Assembly: GCA_002415485.1 (NCBI GenBank)
Contig: DHYU01000039.1
Coordinates: 76,929-91,811 of the forward strand
Direction: 5' to 3'
DNA length: 14,883 bases
From: Proteobacteria bacterium UBA5122
Lineage (GTDB): Bacteria; Pseudomonadota; Gammaproteobacteria; Tenderiales; Tenderiaceae
The translations under genes were made by a program, and so were the position numbers. A model generated the notes under the pieces. That model was not told the DNA's origin. It searched no databases and worked only from the letters and a program-made list of their open reading frames with translations. Below, one piece after another: positions 6,466 through 13,689 of the stretch (its first letter is position 1; every line of letters starts with the position of its first letter).

Positions 6466-7233
6466 ATGATGCAGATCACGCATGACCATAGGCGGCAACA
6501 AGATACGCTCTACCAGGCACGATGTTTTTTCCCGGCCCTGCGCGAGGTGACGTCGTGCGCCGGCTGTTGTTTCATCGACCCCGACACCGACAACTGCCGC
6601 CTACTGCATCAACTCCACCAACACTGGCAACAGGCCCACCCTGAAGCAGGCCCTGCCTATTGGAGTGTTCGCAGCTGGACAATGCTGATCTGGCAGCCGA
6701 TCTACCTGACCGTATTCGCGGTGCAACATCATCGTCATCTCCCCAACGTGTTTGCCATGCAACAGCAACTCCAACACGGCATCGTCGCGGGCTTTCATCT
6801 GACGCAACGCAGCATGGTAACGACAGATGAACCCACTCTCATTCGCCACGGCGCGTTACGACTGCGTCAGCTGTGTCATCAATTTCTGCTGCAACTGGCA
6901 GGCATCTGTCCACTGCGACCACGACTGGCCTGGCGGCTCGCCGCCGATACCGTGCTCAGCGCCCTTTGCCAGCTACAAAAATACGATCATCACTACAGCA
7001 ACCAACACATCCTTGACCTGGCGCAAGACTGGCTGCACGCCATGGAGCTGGAGCATCACAGCGCCTTGATGCGCGTGCCATTGGCCAACGACACCGAAAC
7101 CCTGGCACTGCAGCGCAAGGCCTGTTGTTTTGATTATCTGCGCTGCTGCGGCCAAGTCTGCACCACGTGTCCCAGGCAGAGTCTGGCCGAACGTCGACTA
7201 CGCATAGAACAGGAGTTAACCCAACATGCTTGA
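6466..7233 (+). CDS. fhuF: FhuF-type siderophore-iron reductase ([2Fe-2S])
   Basis: This protein (255 aa from ATG 6466) should reduce ferric siderophore in the cytoplasm so that Fe2+ is released. The C-terminus carries the FhuF iron-sulfur motif exactly: C220-C221, ten residues, C232, two residues, C235 (ACCFDYLRCCGQVCTTC). Two further Cys (C228, C229) fall inside the motif, and an N-terminal CAGCC cluster (31-35) adds more, which is unusual. The start is uncertain. The frame is open back to an ATG at 6325, but that codon lies inside a predicted -10 box and has no Shine-Dalgarno. ATG 6466/6469 has only a weak AAGAAG. A good AAGGAAGG at 6341-6348 has no usable in-frame start after it. The last codons overlap fhuC by 8 nt. 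The many His and Gln residues and the Cys pattern resemble the AHA_1954-like branch of ferric-siderophore reductases. Confidence 0.85.
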   Translation: MMQITHDHRRQQDTLYQARCFFPALREVTSCAGCCFIDPDTDNCRLLHQLHQHWQQAHPEAGPAYWSVRSWTMLIWQPIYLTVFAVQHHRHLPNVFAMQQQLQHGIVAGFHLTQRSMVTTDEPTLIRHGALRLRQLCHQFLLQLAGICPLRPRLAWRLAADTVLSALCQLQKYDHHYSNQHILDLAQDWLHAMELEHHSALMRVPLANDTETLALQRKACCFDYLRCCGQVCTTCPRQSLAERRLRIEQELTQHA

Positions 7234-7993
7234 GGTCTGCCGGATCACGGTTCGTCGTGACAATCGTGAGATCCTGAATATCGAGCGTTTGAGCATTGCG
7301 CCTCAGCACTTCACTGTGATCCTTGGGCACAACGGCTCGGGCAAATCGACCCTGCTGAAGGTCCTTGCCAAACAACTCAAACCGGACCACGGCCAGGTAC
7401 TACTCAACGGCAAGGACATCCACCACTACCGGCAGCGAATCCTGGCCCAACAAATCGCCTACCTGCCACAGCGACTGCCGCAGGTCGCCGGATTGAACGT
7501 CAAGGAATTGGTACGACTGGGACGCTTCGCCTGGCGTGGCACCTTCGGCCGCTGGCAAACAGAAGACGATGCACTCATCGATGCCGCCATGCGTGATACA
7601 GGCGTGGCCCAGTATGCCAACCATGCCACAGACACCCTCTCCGGCGGCGAACGGCAACGCGCCTGGGTGGCGATGTTACTGGCGCAGCAAGCACCATTGC
7701 TGCTGCTGGATGAACCGACCTCGGCCCTGGATCCGGCACACCAATACGAAGTGATGGCGTTGCTGCGCAGACTCAACCAACAACAACGACGTGGTGTGGT
7801 CACCATCCTTCACGACATCAATCTCGCCGCCCGTTACGCCGATCGCATCATCGCGCTTAAACAAGGGCGCATCGTCTTCGATGGCACGCCACAACAGCTA
7901 TTGTCGCCCACTGTACTCAATGAGCTATACGGTATCGACACCCACATCGTTGCCCACCCAACCCAGGCACTGCCGTTGGCGGTCATCGGTTAA
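7226..7993 (+). CDS. fhuC: Iron-siderophore ABC transporter ATPase (FhuC-type)
   Basis: This 255-aa ABC ATPase energises siderophore import at the cytoplasmic face of the FhuB permease. All core motifs are present: Walker A GHNGSGKST (34-42), Q-loop Q82 in YLPQ, signature LSGGERQR (138-145), Walker B LLLLDEP with catalytic Glu163, D-loop SALD (166-169) and the H-loop His196 in ILHD. Length is normal for the FhuC/FepC group. The ATG overlaps the fhuF end (ATGCTTGA), with AGGAG shortly upstream, so the two are probably translationally coupled. It belongs to the fhuF-C-D-B unit. Confidence 0.95.
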   Translation: MLEVCRITVRRDNREILNIERLSIAPQHFTVILGHNGSGKSTLLKVLAKQLKPDHGQVLLNGKDIHHYRQRILAQQIAYLPQRLPQVAGLNVKELVRLGRFAWRGTFGRWQTEDDALIDAAMRDTGVAQYANHATDTLSGGERQRAWVAMLLAQQAPLLLLDEPTSALDPAHQYEVMALLRRLNQQQRRGVVTILHDINLAARYADRIIALKQGRIVFDGTPQQLLSPTVLNELYGIDTHIVAHPTQALPLAVIG

Positions 7994-8018
7994 GCCCTCG
8001 CAGTTAAAAGGTACTCCA

Positions 8019-8927
8019 ATGAAAACCCTTATCATGTTGACGCTGATCTTGATCCATACGACGCTCGGCGCCCAACCACATACCATCATCATCGAAGACA
8101 GCCTCGGCCAACACACATTTCAACAGATCCCACAACGGGTCATCGCCCTGAACTGGGCCGTTACTGAAAATTTGATTGAACTTGATGTCACACCTCTGGC
8201 CATGTCCGATGTCGACGGTTACAAGACCTGGGTCAGACAGCCGACGCTGCCAGCGGACCTCATTGATGTCGGCACTCGCGACGCCCCCAATCTGGAGCTG
8301 ATCTCACAACTCAAACCCGATCTGATCATCGCGGGCGGCATGCAACGCAATCTGCTCGCCAAGCTGCGCCCGATTGCGCCGGTACTGCTATTTGATGGTT
8401 TTAACAAGGACCACAACAACTATCAGGCCGCACAACACATCTTTTTACAAAAGGCCAAATTGTTCGACAAACAAGCCCTGGCCGAGCAAAAGCTGGCCAC
8501 TAAGCATGCTCGTATCACTGAACTAAAAAACCAACTGGCCACCCATTTCAATCACCAGCTGCCCAAGGTCACCACCATCCGCTTTAACAACACCGCACTG
8601 GCCTGGGTCTTTGGCGATAACGCCATGCCGCAATATGCTTTGGAACAATTGGGCATCACCCCTGCGATGCCTCTGCCCGCCACGCAATGGGGCCTGATGC
8701 AAAAGCGGATCACCGAACTTAGCGTCATCGACAATGGCATCGTGCTTTATTTCGAACCCTTCGCACAAAGAGACAAACTCTTCGCCACACCATTGTGGCA
8801 GGCAATGCCCTTTGTACGACAACAACGCTTCGCCGCCATACCGGCCACCTGGACTTACGGCGGCCCGATGTCCGTGCTCTATCTGGCCGAGGCGATGGCC
8901 GAACAATTGCTGACCATGACCCCGTAA
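8019..8927 (+). CDS. fhuD: Periplasmic iron-siderophore-binding protein (FhuD-type)
   Basis: This 302-aa class III periplasmic binding protein hands ferric hydroxamate to the permease. A signal peptide (MKTLIMLTLILIHTTLGA, cleavage likely after Ala18) has no lipobox Cys, so the protein is soluble. The fold markers are QRVIALNWAVTENLIELDVTPLAMSD (about 40-65), VGTRDAPNLELISQLKPDLIIAG, and the C-terminal TWTYGGPMSVLYLAEAMAEQLL. I chose ATG 8019 because AAAAGG lies 7 nt upstream and the signal peptide starts there. The frame extends back to 7791 inside fhuC, but that extension overlaps the ATPase and has no signal. It lies 25 bp after fhuC and 6 bp before fhuB. FhuD-type proteins usually accept several hydroxamates; the ligand is inferred from the biosynthetic genes. 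Confidence 0.92.
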   Translation: MKTLIMLTLILIHTTLGAQPHTIIIEDSLGQHTFQQIPQRVIALNWAVTENLIELDVTPLAMSDVDGYKTWVRQPTLPADLIDVGTRDAPNLELISQLKPDLIIAGGMQRNLLAKLRPIAPVLLFDGFNKDHNNYQAAQHIFLQKAKLFDKQALAEQKLATKHARITELKNQLATHFNHQLPKVTTIRFNNTALAWVFGDNAMPQYALEQLGITPAMPLPATQWGLMQKRITELSVIDNGIVLYFEPFAQRDKLFATPLWQAMPFVRQQRFAAIPATWTYGGPMSVLYLAEAMAEQLLTMTP

Positions 8928-8933
8928 ACATCG

Positions 8934-10922
8934 ATGTTGCGTTATACATTGACCAGCCTATTGCTGTTGCTGGCCGTGATAGGCCACGCGCAAATCGGCT
9001 CCACACTATCCCCTGGCGAACAATGGCAGTTGCTCATCAGCGGCCACGCCCAGGCCTTCGCTGAATTCCAATACTATTATTCGACACTGCCGCGTGTGGT
9101 ATTGGCGGTGGCCGTGGGCGCGGTCCTCGGTCTGATCGGCAGCCTGCTGCAACAGATGACCCAAAACAAACTGGCCGACTCGATGACCCTGGGCATCACC
9201 TCCGGCGCCTGGCTGGCCCTGGTCTGCGCCAGCGTCTGGGCACCACTGTTACTGGCAGAACACGGTGTATGGCTGGCGATGGCCGGTGGTCTGGTGGCCA
9301 CCGCGTTGGTGCTGCTAATCAGTGGGCGTCAGGGTGTCAGCGGGCTTACGATGATCCTCGCCGGCATGGCCGTGCATATTTTATGCGGCGCAATTGCCAG
9401 CGCCGTGATCCTGCTCAACGAACAATACACACAGAATCTGTTTATCTGGGGTGCCGGAGACCTGAGCCAAACCGATTGGCAATGGGTGGAATGGTTGCTG
9501 CCCAAATTGGCTATGATCGTTGTCATCCTGTTGATCGCCCATCGTCCGCTGACGCTGCTGCGCCTGGGCGATCAAGGGGCCAGCGCCCGCGGGCTTAACC
9601 TGTGGCCGATGTTGCTGCTGCTGTTCGTGCTCATCCTGTGGCTGCTCGGCAGCACCATTGCCGCCGTGGGTGCCATCGGTTTTATTGGGTTGATCGCCCC
9701 CAATGTCGCCCGCGCCCTCGGCGCACGTACCGCGCTTGATGAACTGATCTACAGCATGCTGCTCGGCGCCCTGCTCCTGGTATTGACCGATGCCCTGGCC
9801 GTCATCGGCAGTCAATGGAGCCACAACGTGATTCCCAGCGGCACCACTGCGGCGCTGATCGGCGCCCCCTGTTTGATCTGGTTTGCCCTCAAACGCCTGC
9901 GCGCCCAGGACCATGCCTGCCTGCAACTCCCGCCGGGTGCGCAGCAACTCAGTCGATTACGAGTCGTCCTAGTGGCGTTCGTCACATTAATGATGATCAG
10001 CGTCGCCATCATGCTCGCCCCCGCCTATGTCGAAGGCGATGGCGATGGCGATCCGCGCTGGCAATTCCAGTGGCCGGAACCACACATCCTCGATCTGCGC
10101 TGGCCACAATTATTGGCAGCGGCAGTGGCCGGTGCCGGTATCGCCATCGCTGGCACCATCCTGCAACGCCTGATCCGCAATCCGCTGGCCAGCCCGGACA
10201 TCCTCGGCCTCTCCGCCGGCGCAACGCTGGCCTTGATCCTCGGCAGCTACTACTTCGGTCAATCCATCCACGACCTGGGACCGGCCATCGCCTTTGGCGG
10301 CAGCATGCTGATCCTGGCCCTGATCGTCGTCCTCGGTCGCCGCAACCACTTTGCCCCCGGCGTCATCATCCTCATCGGCATCTCGATTGCAGCATTTATC
10401 GAAGGCATCATTCACTTCACACTCGCCAAAGGCGGCGAAGAGGTGTACGGCATTATCAGCTGGTTGAGTGGCTCCAGTTATCACGTCAACGCCCATGAAA
10501 CACTGATCGTGAGTGCGGGCATCGCCGTGCTGGCCTGCGTGGCGCTGTGCACCAGCCGCTGGATGACCCTGATCTCCTCGGGCGACGGCATGGCGCTGGC
10601 ACGCGGGCTGCATGCCCAGCATGCCCGCCTTGGCCTGCTGCTGTTGAGCGCACTGCTGTGCGCCCTGGTCACCGCCCTGCTCGGCCCGCTCGCCTTCGTC
10701 GGCCTGCTCGCGCCACACATGGCCGCCTTGTTGGGGGCAAAAAAGGTATCGCAACAATTGCTGTTGGCGATGTTGATCGGCGCCGTGCTGATGCTGTTCG
10801 CCGATTGGCTCGGCCGCACCCTCATCTATCCGGCGCAACTGCCCGCCGGGGTGGTCGCCTCCGTCCTTGGAGGCAGTTATTTTGTCTATCTGTTATCGCG
10901 CCAACGACGAAGCGCGATTTAG
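8934..10922 (+). CDS. fhuB: Double-domain iron-siderophore permease (FhuB-type, two fused FecCD domains)
   Basis: This 662-aa inner-membrane permease is two FecCD halves in one chain, as in E. coli FhuB, so no separate second permease is needed. Half 1 (about 1-325) has LPRVVLAVAVGAVLGLIGSL, QNKLADSMTLGITSGAW and GAIGFIGLIAPNVAR. Half 2 (about 350-662) repeats these as LRWPQLLAAAVAGAGIAIAG, RNPLASPDILGLSAGAT and GPLAFVGLLAPHMA. Around twenty hydrophobic segments are visible. The linker between the halves carries GDGDGDPR, encoded by three tandem GGCGAT units (about 10035-10052). The ATG follows fhuD by 6 bp without a clear Shine-Dalgarno, so it may depend on translation of fhuD. Its stop is only 3 bp from the stop of the convergent tetR gene. 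Confidence 0.95.
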   Translation: MLRYTLTSLLLLLAVIGHAQIGSTLSPGEQWQLLISGHAQAFAEFQYYYSTLPRVVLAVAVGAVLGLIGSLLQQMTQNKLADSMTLGITSGAWLALVCASVWAPLLLAEHGVWLAMAGGLVATALVLLISGRQGVSGLTMILAGMAVHILCGAIASAVILLNEQYTQNLFIWGAGDLSQTDWQWVEWLLPKLAMIVVILLIAHRPLTLLRLGDQGASARGLNLWPMLLLLFVLILWLLGSTIAAVGAIGFIGLIAPNVARALGARTALDELIYSMLLGALLLVLTDALAVIGSQWSHNVIPSGTTAALIGAPCLIWFALKRLRAQDHACLQLPPGAQQLSRLRVVLVAFVTLMMISVAIMLAPAYVEGDGDGDPRWQFQWPEPHILDLRWPQLLAAAVAGAGIAIAGTILQRLIRNPLASPDILGLSAGATLALILGSYYFGQSIHDLGPAIAFGGSMLILALIVVLGRRNHFAPGVIILIGISIAAFIEGIIHFTLAKGGEEVYGIISWLSGSSYHVNAHETLIVSAGIAVLACVALCTSRWMTLISSGDGMALARGLHAQHARLGLLLLSALLCALVTALLGPLAFVGLLAPHMAALLGAKKVSQQLLLAMLIGAVLMLFADWLGRTLIYPAQLPAGVVASVLGGSYFVYLLSRQRRSAI

Positions 10923-10925
10923 GCA

Positions 10926-11594
10926 TCAATCGTTTGCGGCCACTTCACGCGCCCTTTGGGCCGCAAGCCCATCCAATACCAGGGCCAGCCCCCAATCAAA
11001 TTGATCGCCGAAGCGATACCCTGGTTTGGCCGCGTGCCAGGCCACCATCTCGCTGAAATATGGATAGACATCTACCGGGAGTTTCTGCGCCATCTCGGTC
11101 GCCAACTCATCCACCACGCCCCCCAACTCGGTTTGCAGTTTGAATTCCTGCAACACAAAACCAAACAGATAACTGTCCAAAACCGCAAATGCATGCGCAG
11201 TGAGCTCAAGACTGAAGCCCGACTCACGTAGACAGCCGATCACTGCATCGTAATATCGCAAGTGCGCGGGCCCTGGATTTTTACGTGTCTCCATCAACTG
11301 CAGTGCCCACGGGTGGCGCAGAAACATCTCGCGCGCCGAATGGACGCGGCGATACATGCCCTCACGCCAGGGCTCACCCGGCGCGGGCAAGGCTATCTCG
11401 GCGATGACCAGATCCAACAAACCATCCAGCAGCTCGTCTTTATTGGCCACATGGTTGTAGAGCGACATCGCCTCGACGCCAACCCGCTGGCCCAGCTTGC
11501 GCATGGACAAGGCGGCTAGGCCATCGGCATCGGCCATGGCCAGAGCTGCATTCAGGATACGTTCGCGATTGAGGGGACGGGGTTTTGCTGCCAT
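10926..11594 (-). CDS. TetR/AcrR-family transcriptional regulator
   Basis: This is a 222-aa repressor-type regulator. Residues about 8-58 form the TetR helix-turn-helix (RERILNAALAMADADGLAALSMRKLGQRVGVEAMSLYNHVANKDELL), with the recognition-helix wording VGVEAMSLYNHV typical of the group with a TetR_C_1-like ligand domain. Residues 70-222 are the helical ligand/dimer domain. The start is fixed: an in-frame TAG stands 12 nt upstream of ATG 11594. It converges on fhuB with a 3-bp gap and no visible terminator. A perfect 15-bp palindrome 56-70 bp upstream of its start is the likely operator, so autoregulation is expected. A degenerate copy upstream of the oxidoreductase at 13690 suggests that gene as a second target. 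Nothing links it to iron. The ligand is unknown. Confidence 0.93.
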   Translation of the reverse strand: MAAKPRPLNRERILNAALAMADADGLAALSMRKLGQRVGVEAMSLYNHVANKDELLDGLLDLVIAEIALPAPGEPWREGMYRRVHSAREMFLRHPWALQLMETRKNPGPAHLRYYDAVIGCLRESGFSLELTAHAFAVLDSYLFGFVLQEFKLQTELGGVVDELATEMAQKLPVDVYPYFSEMVAWHAAKPGYRFGDQFDWGLALVLDGLAAQRAREVAAND

Positions 11595-11922
11595 CCCGGC
11601 ATGCTACGCGTTTGCGATTGTGATTGCCAGATTCTGCGTAAAGATCTAGACTTACACTGTAAGTATTGATCAATGAATGATCCAGCACTGATCACCACTC
11701 CACGCAAGCCATTGTTTCTATATGAAAAAATATAGTACAAGGCCGGACAGCTGATCACAGTATTGAATTCATTGCGACAGGAATGACGAGCGAAGAAACA
11801 GCGATTAACGCCCGTTGGATGACGCGTGCCTTATCGCCTGAGCCCCTGCTCTTAAACCGAAAAACCTCGACGCCTAGTGATATGCGTTCGGTGTCTGACT
11901 TTTGATTTAAAGGAGATTTGAC
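11595..11922. other. 328-bp intergenic region, tetR / lipoprotein
   Basis: This divergent intergenic region holds the 15-bp palindrome at 11650-11664 and a possible plus-strand promoter overlapping it (-35 TTGCCA 11624-11629, 17-bp spacer, -10 TAGACT 11647-11652; four to five matches each). It also has several TGATCA-like sites (near 11668, 11690 and 11751) and an AT-rich stretch at 11712-11740. A 40-codon ORF (11783-11905) ends just before the lipoprotein Shine-Dalgarno but has no convincing ribosome site of its own. The lipoprotein promoter is not clear. Confidence 0.45.
11650..11664. promoter_or_regulatory. Perfect 15-bp palindrome, candidate TetR operator
   Basis: ACTTACACTGTAAGT is a perfect 7-1-7 inverted repeat (ACTTACA / TGTAAGT). 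Its length and symmetry suit a TetR-family dimer, and CTTACA-n-TGTAAG sites are a recurring operator form for TetR regulators. It lies 56-70 bp upstream of the tetR ATG, and 259 bp upstream of the lipoprotein start on the other side. Binding is inferred from position. Confidence 0.7.
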
Positions 11923-13491
11923 GTGAACATTGGTTACCCCTTTCGCTGTGCGCTGATAGTGGCGACAGTCGCTTCATTGGCCGCATGTGGCGGCGGTGGT
12001 GGTGGAGGTGATGGAGATGGAGGCGATAATCCTCCGCCCCCTCCCCAGGATCACACCTCAGGAGACCCCTATCTGTTTTTTGCGAGCAGTTTGATTGCCA
12101 TCGATCCAGCCAATCCCGGCGCACCGATCACGGTTGAATCCGGCGCAATAGAAGGCGCCCGGCCCGTTCAATACGCGAGTCTCGACAGCCACAAGATGGC
12201 CAAGAACATCGGCTATGACTCTGTTGTTTATATCAAAGAGGGCAAGCTCTACCGGGTCAGTACGGCGAAATCAGGCTCACTCACCCCCGTGCGTATCTCA
12301 GCGGAAACACAGGCGCATAATGTCTGTGACAGCAAGATATTCAGCACTGCCGGGGAAAGTTTTAAAGCCTATTATTTCTATCAGACGGCAGGCGCCAACA
12401 CCGTTTGCGGCAACAGCGATGACATATGGAAAAGGGTGCGCGTTACGGATGACGACAGTGTCGACCCACTGACCATTTTCACACCACCACTGATGAGTCT
12501 GACCGACGTCAGTACCCAACAGATAAACGGCTGGCTGATTGCCGACGATGGTCAACTTAAAACCACCAACCTGAATTTTGACTCTACAACCAGCATCAAA
12601 GGGTATGCCAATGTCACACTGATGCACCGCGGGCTGCTTCACTCAGTGCTCGAGATCGATGGCGGACTTTACATCTTTAACGATGAGACCGACACCTTAT
12701 CGCCGAATCTGCACAATAAACAGCTTCATCTAATGCTGCAGCTTGGTCCGCGCGCAAGCGATTACCATTACCTAGCCGACGGCCGTGATATTTTGCGCGT
12801 CAAAAAGGACGGCAGTGCCGCTGCCACGTTGACCCACACAGTACCGCCATCCGCGCACATCAACACCATGGCGAGCAACGATCAGTATATTTACGTCAGT
12901 TGGTTTGATAGCAACTCAGTACGCTCAGGGATATCGCGTATCGATGCAGCGACCCACAGCGTGAGTAATATCGCAGAGTTTTCTGGTGAAGTGAGCCCGG
13001 TGTTGATGGAAGTGACAAATGATTTCATCTACTTCAACTCGACCCTGGATAACGACAGAATCCAAGACGTAGGTTATGCGCGCTTGCTCAACACCGATGG
13101 CACCGTTGCTCAACGGTTCGATCACGCATCCTGGGGGGGCATCCTCGTATCGCGCAGCCGAACCATGGACATGGAAACCTTCAAAACAGTCGACACAGTG
13201 ATCTTGATGGAAGGCGCTGACAATATTCTGAATACCGCGGCTGGCGCGATCGTGAGTTCTTACAATCTGCACACGGGCCAAAAAATTGCCACGCTTGGTC
13301 AGGTCCCTGACGACGTGGAAGGTTTGGGAGGCGCTGGTTTGGGTAGCAAACTGCTCATCTCCGCCGTCGCACAAGCAGATGCCCCGAATCCGTTCCAGTT
13401 TGATGTCTTTTACGTCGATGTCGAAAAGAACAATTCGCTTTATCGCATCACCCATAGCAAAGACAAAAACGAAGAGATGATTTACTACTAG
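11923..13491 (+). CDS. Putative lipoprotein of unknown function
   Basis: I do not recognise a family for this 522-aa protein. It starts at GTG 11923, supported by AAAGGAG (11909-11915) exactly 7 nt upstream. Residues 1-21 form a lipoprotein signal peptide ending in the lipobox LAAC with Cys22 as the lipidation site. Then comes a flexible tether of Gly/Asp (about 23-35) and five Pro (about 37-41). The rest is rich in beta-forming residues with repeating strand-turn wording (GKLYRVSTAKSGSLTPVRIS; ILRVKKDGSAAATLTHTV; ISRIDAATHSVSNIAEFSG), which resembles a beta-propeller such as DUF5050-like or PQQ-like folds; this is a weak guess. Only two Cys (in HNVCDSK and NTVCGNS) lie in the mature domain and could form a disulfide. 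It should sit at the outer membrane. It stands alone between the TetR operator and a strong terminator, so it is probably monocistronic. Confidence 0.85.
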   Translation: MNIGYPFRCALIVATVASLAACGGGGGGGDGDGGDNPPPPPQDHTSGDPYLFFASSLIAIDPANPGAPITVESGAIEGARPVQYASLDSHKMAKNIGYDSVVYIKEGKLYRVSTAKSGSLTPVRISAETQAHNVCDSKIFSTAGESFKAYYFYQTAGANTVCGNSDDIWKRVRVTDDDSVDPLTIFTPPLMSLTDVSTQQINGWLIADDGQLKTTNLNFDSTTSIKGYANVTLMHRGLLHSVLEIDGGLYIFNDETDTLSPNLHNKQLHLMLQLGPRASDYHYLADGRDILRVKKDGSAAATLTHTVPPSAHINTMASNDQYIYVSWFDSNSVRSGISRIDAATHSVSNIAEFSGEVSPVLMEVTNDFIYFNSTLDNDRIQDVGYARLLNTDGTVAQRFDHASWGGILVSRSRTMDMETFKTVDTVILMEGADNILNTAAGAIVSSYNLHTGQKIATLGQVPDDVEGLGGAGLGSKLLISAVAQADAPNPFQFDVFYVDVEKNNSLYRITHSKDKNEEMIYY

Positions 13492-13511
13492 GCTTCAAAT
13501 GTTGCTCTGAT

Positions 13512-13540
13512 CCCCCGGTGTCGCAATCCGCCACCGGGGG
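13512..13540 (+). terminator. Strong hairpin after the lipoprotein gene
   Basis: A perfect 9-bp GC-rich stem, CCCCCGGTG (13512-13520) and CACCGGGGG (13532-13540), with an 11-nt loop, starts 20 bp after the lipoprotein stop. Flanking GAT/ATC could extend it past a one-base bulge. It is followed by CATCTTCACT rather than a T-run, so it is either a weak intrinsic terminator or a 3' end stabiliser. Confidence 0.65.
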
Positions 13541-13652
13541 CATCTTCACTGTCGGCGGCGCGCACATGCTCCAGAACAACATCCAAGCTGCTGATATGAC
13601 ATTTTTGCTCAAACTCAGGACGATTGTTGCCTGATTAGGCACGATGAACCAA

Positions 13653-13667
13653 GCTAACACTGCAAGC
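13653..13667. promoter_or_regulatory. Degenerate copy of the TetR-type palindrome before the oxidoreductase
   Basis: GCTAACACTGCAAGC matches 11 of 15 positions of the perfect palindrome at 11650-11664, including the core ACACTG, and five of its seven base pairs are symmetric. It ends 22 bp before the oxidoreductase ATG, a position suited to repression. A small hairpin TGCCT-GATT-AGGCA lies just upstream (13628-13641). It may be a second target of the TetR regulator or a chance match. Confidence 0.4.
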
Positions 13668-13689
13668 ATCAAATAAGGGGTACCCAACC

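Noticed and set aside
7791..8018. 76-residue upstream extension of the fhuD frame
   Set aside because: It lies in the fhuC coding region in another frame and would destroy the obvious signal peptide starting at 8019.
10110..10838. Long minus-strand ORF (242 codons) inside fhuB, and a 227-codon plus-strand ORF at 9815-10498 in another frame
   Set aside because: They are shadows of a GC-rich, strongly coding frame. Their composition (Gln/Gly/Ala-rich or Arg/Pro/His-rich) is that of out-of-frame reading, and fhuB is unambiguous there.
11712..11740. TTGTTT / TATAGT as lipoprotein promoter
   Set aside because: The spacing is about 13 bp, too short for sigma-70; no good alternative -35 was found.
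11783..11905. 40-codon ORF (MTSEETAINARWMTRALSPE...) ending just before the lipoprotein Shine-Dalgarno
   Set aside because: The AGGA is only about one base from its ATG, there is no recognisable protein pattern, and it could arise by chance in a leader. Kept as a note in the intergenic entry.
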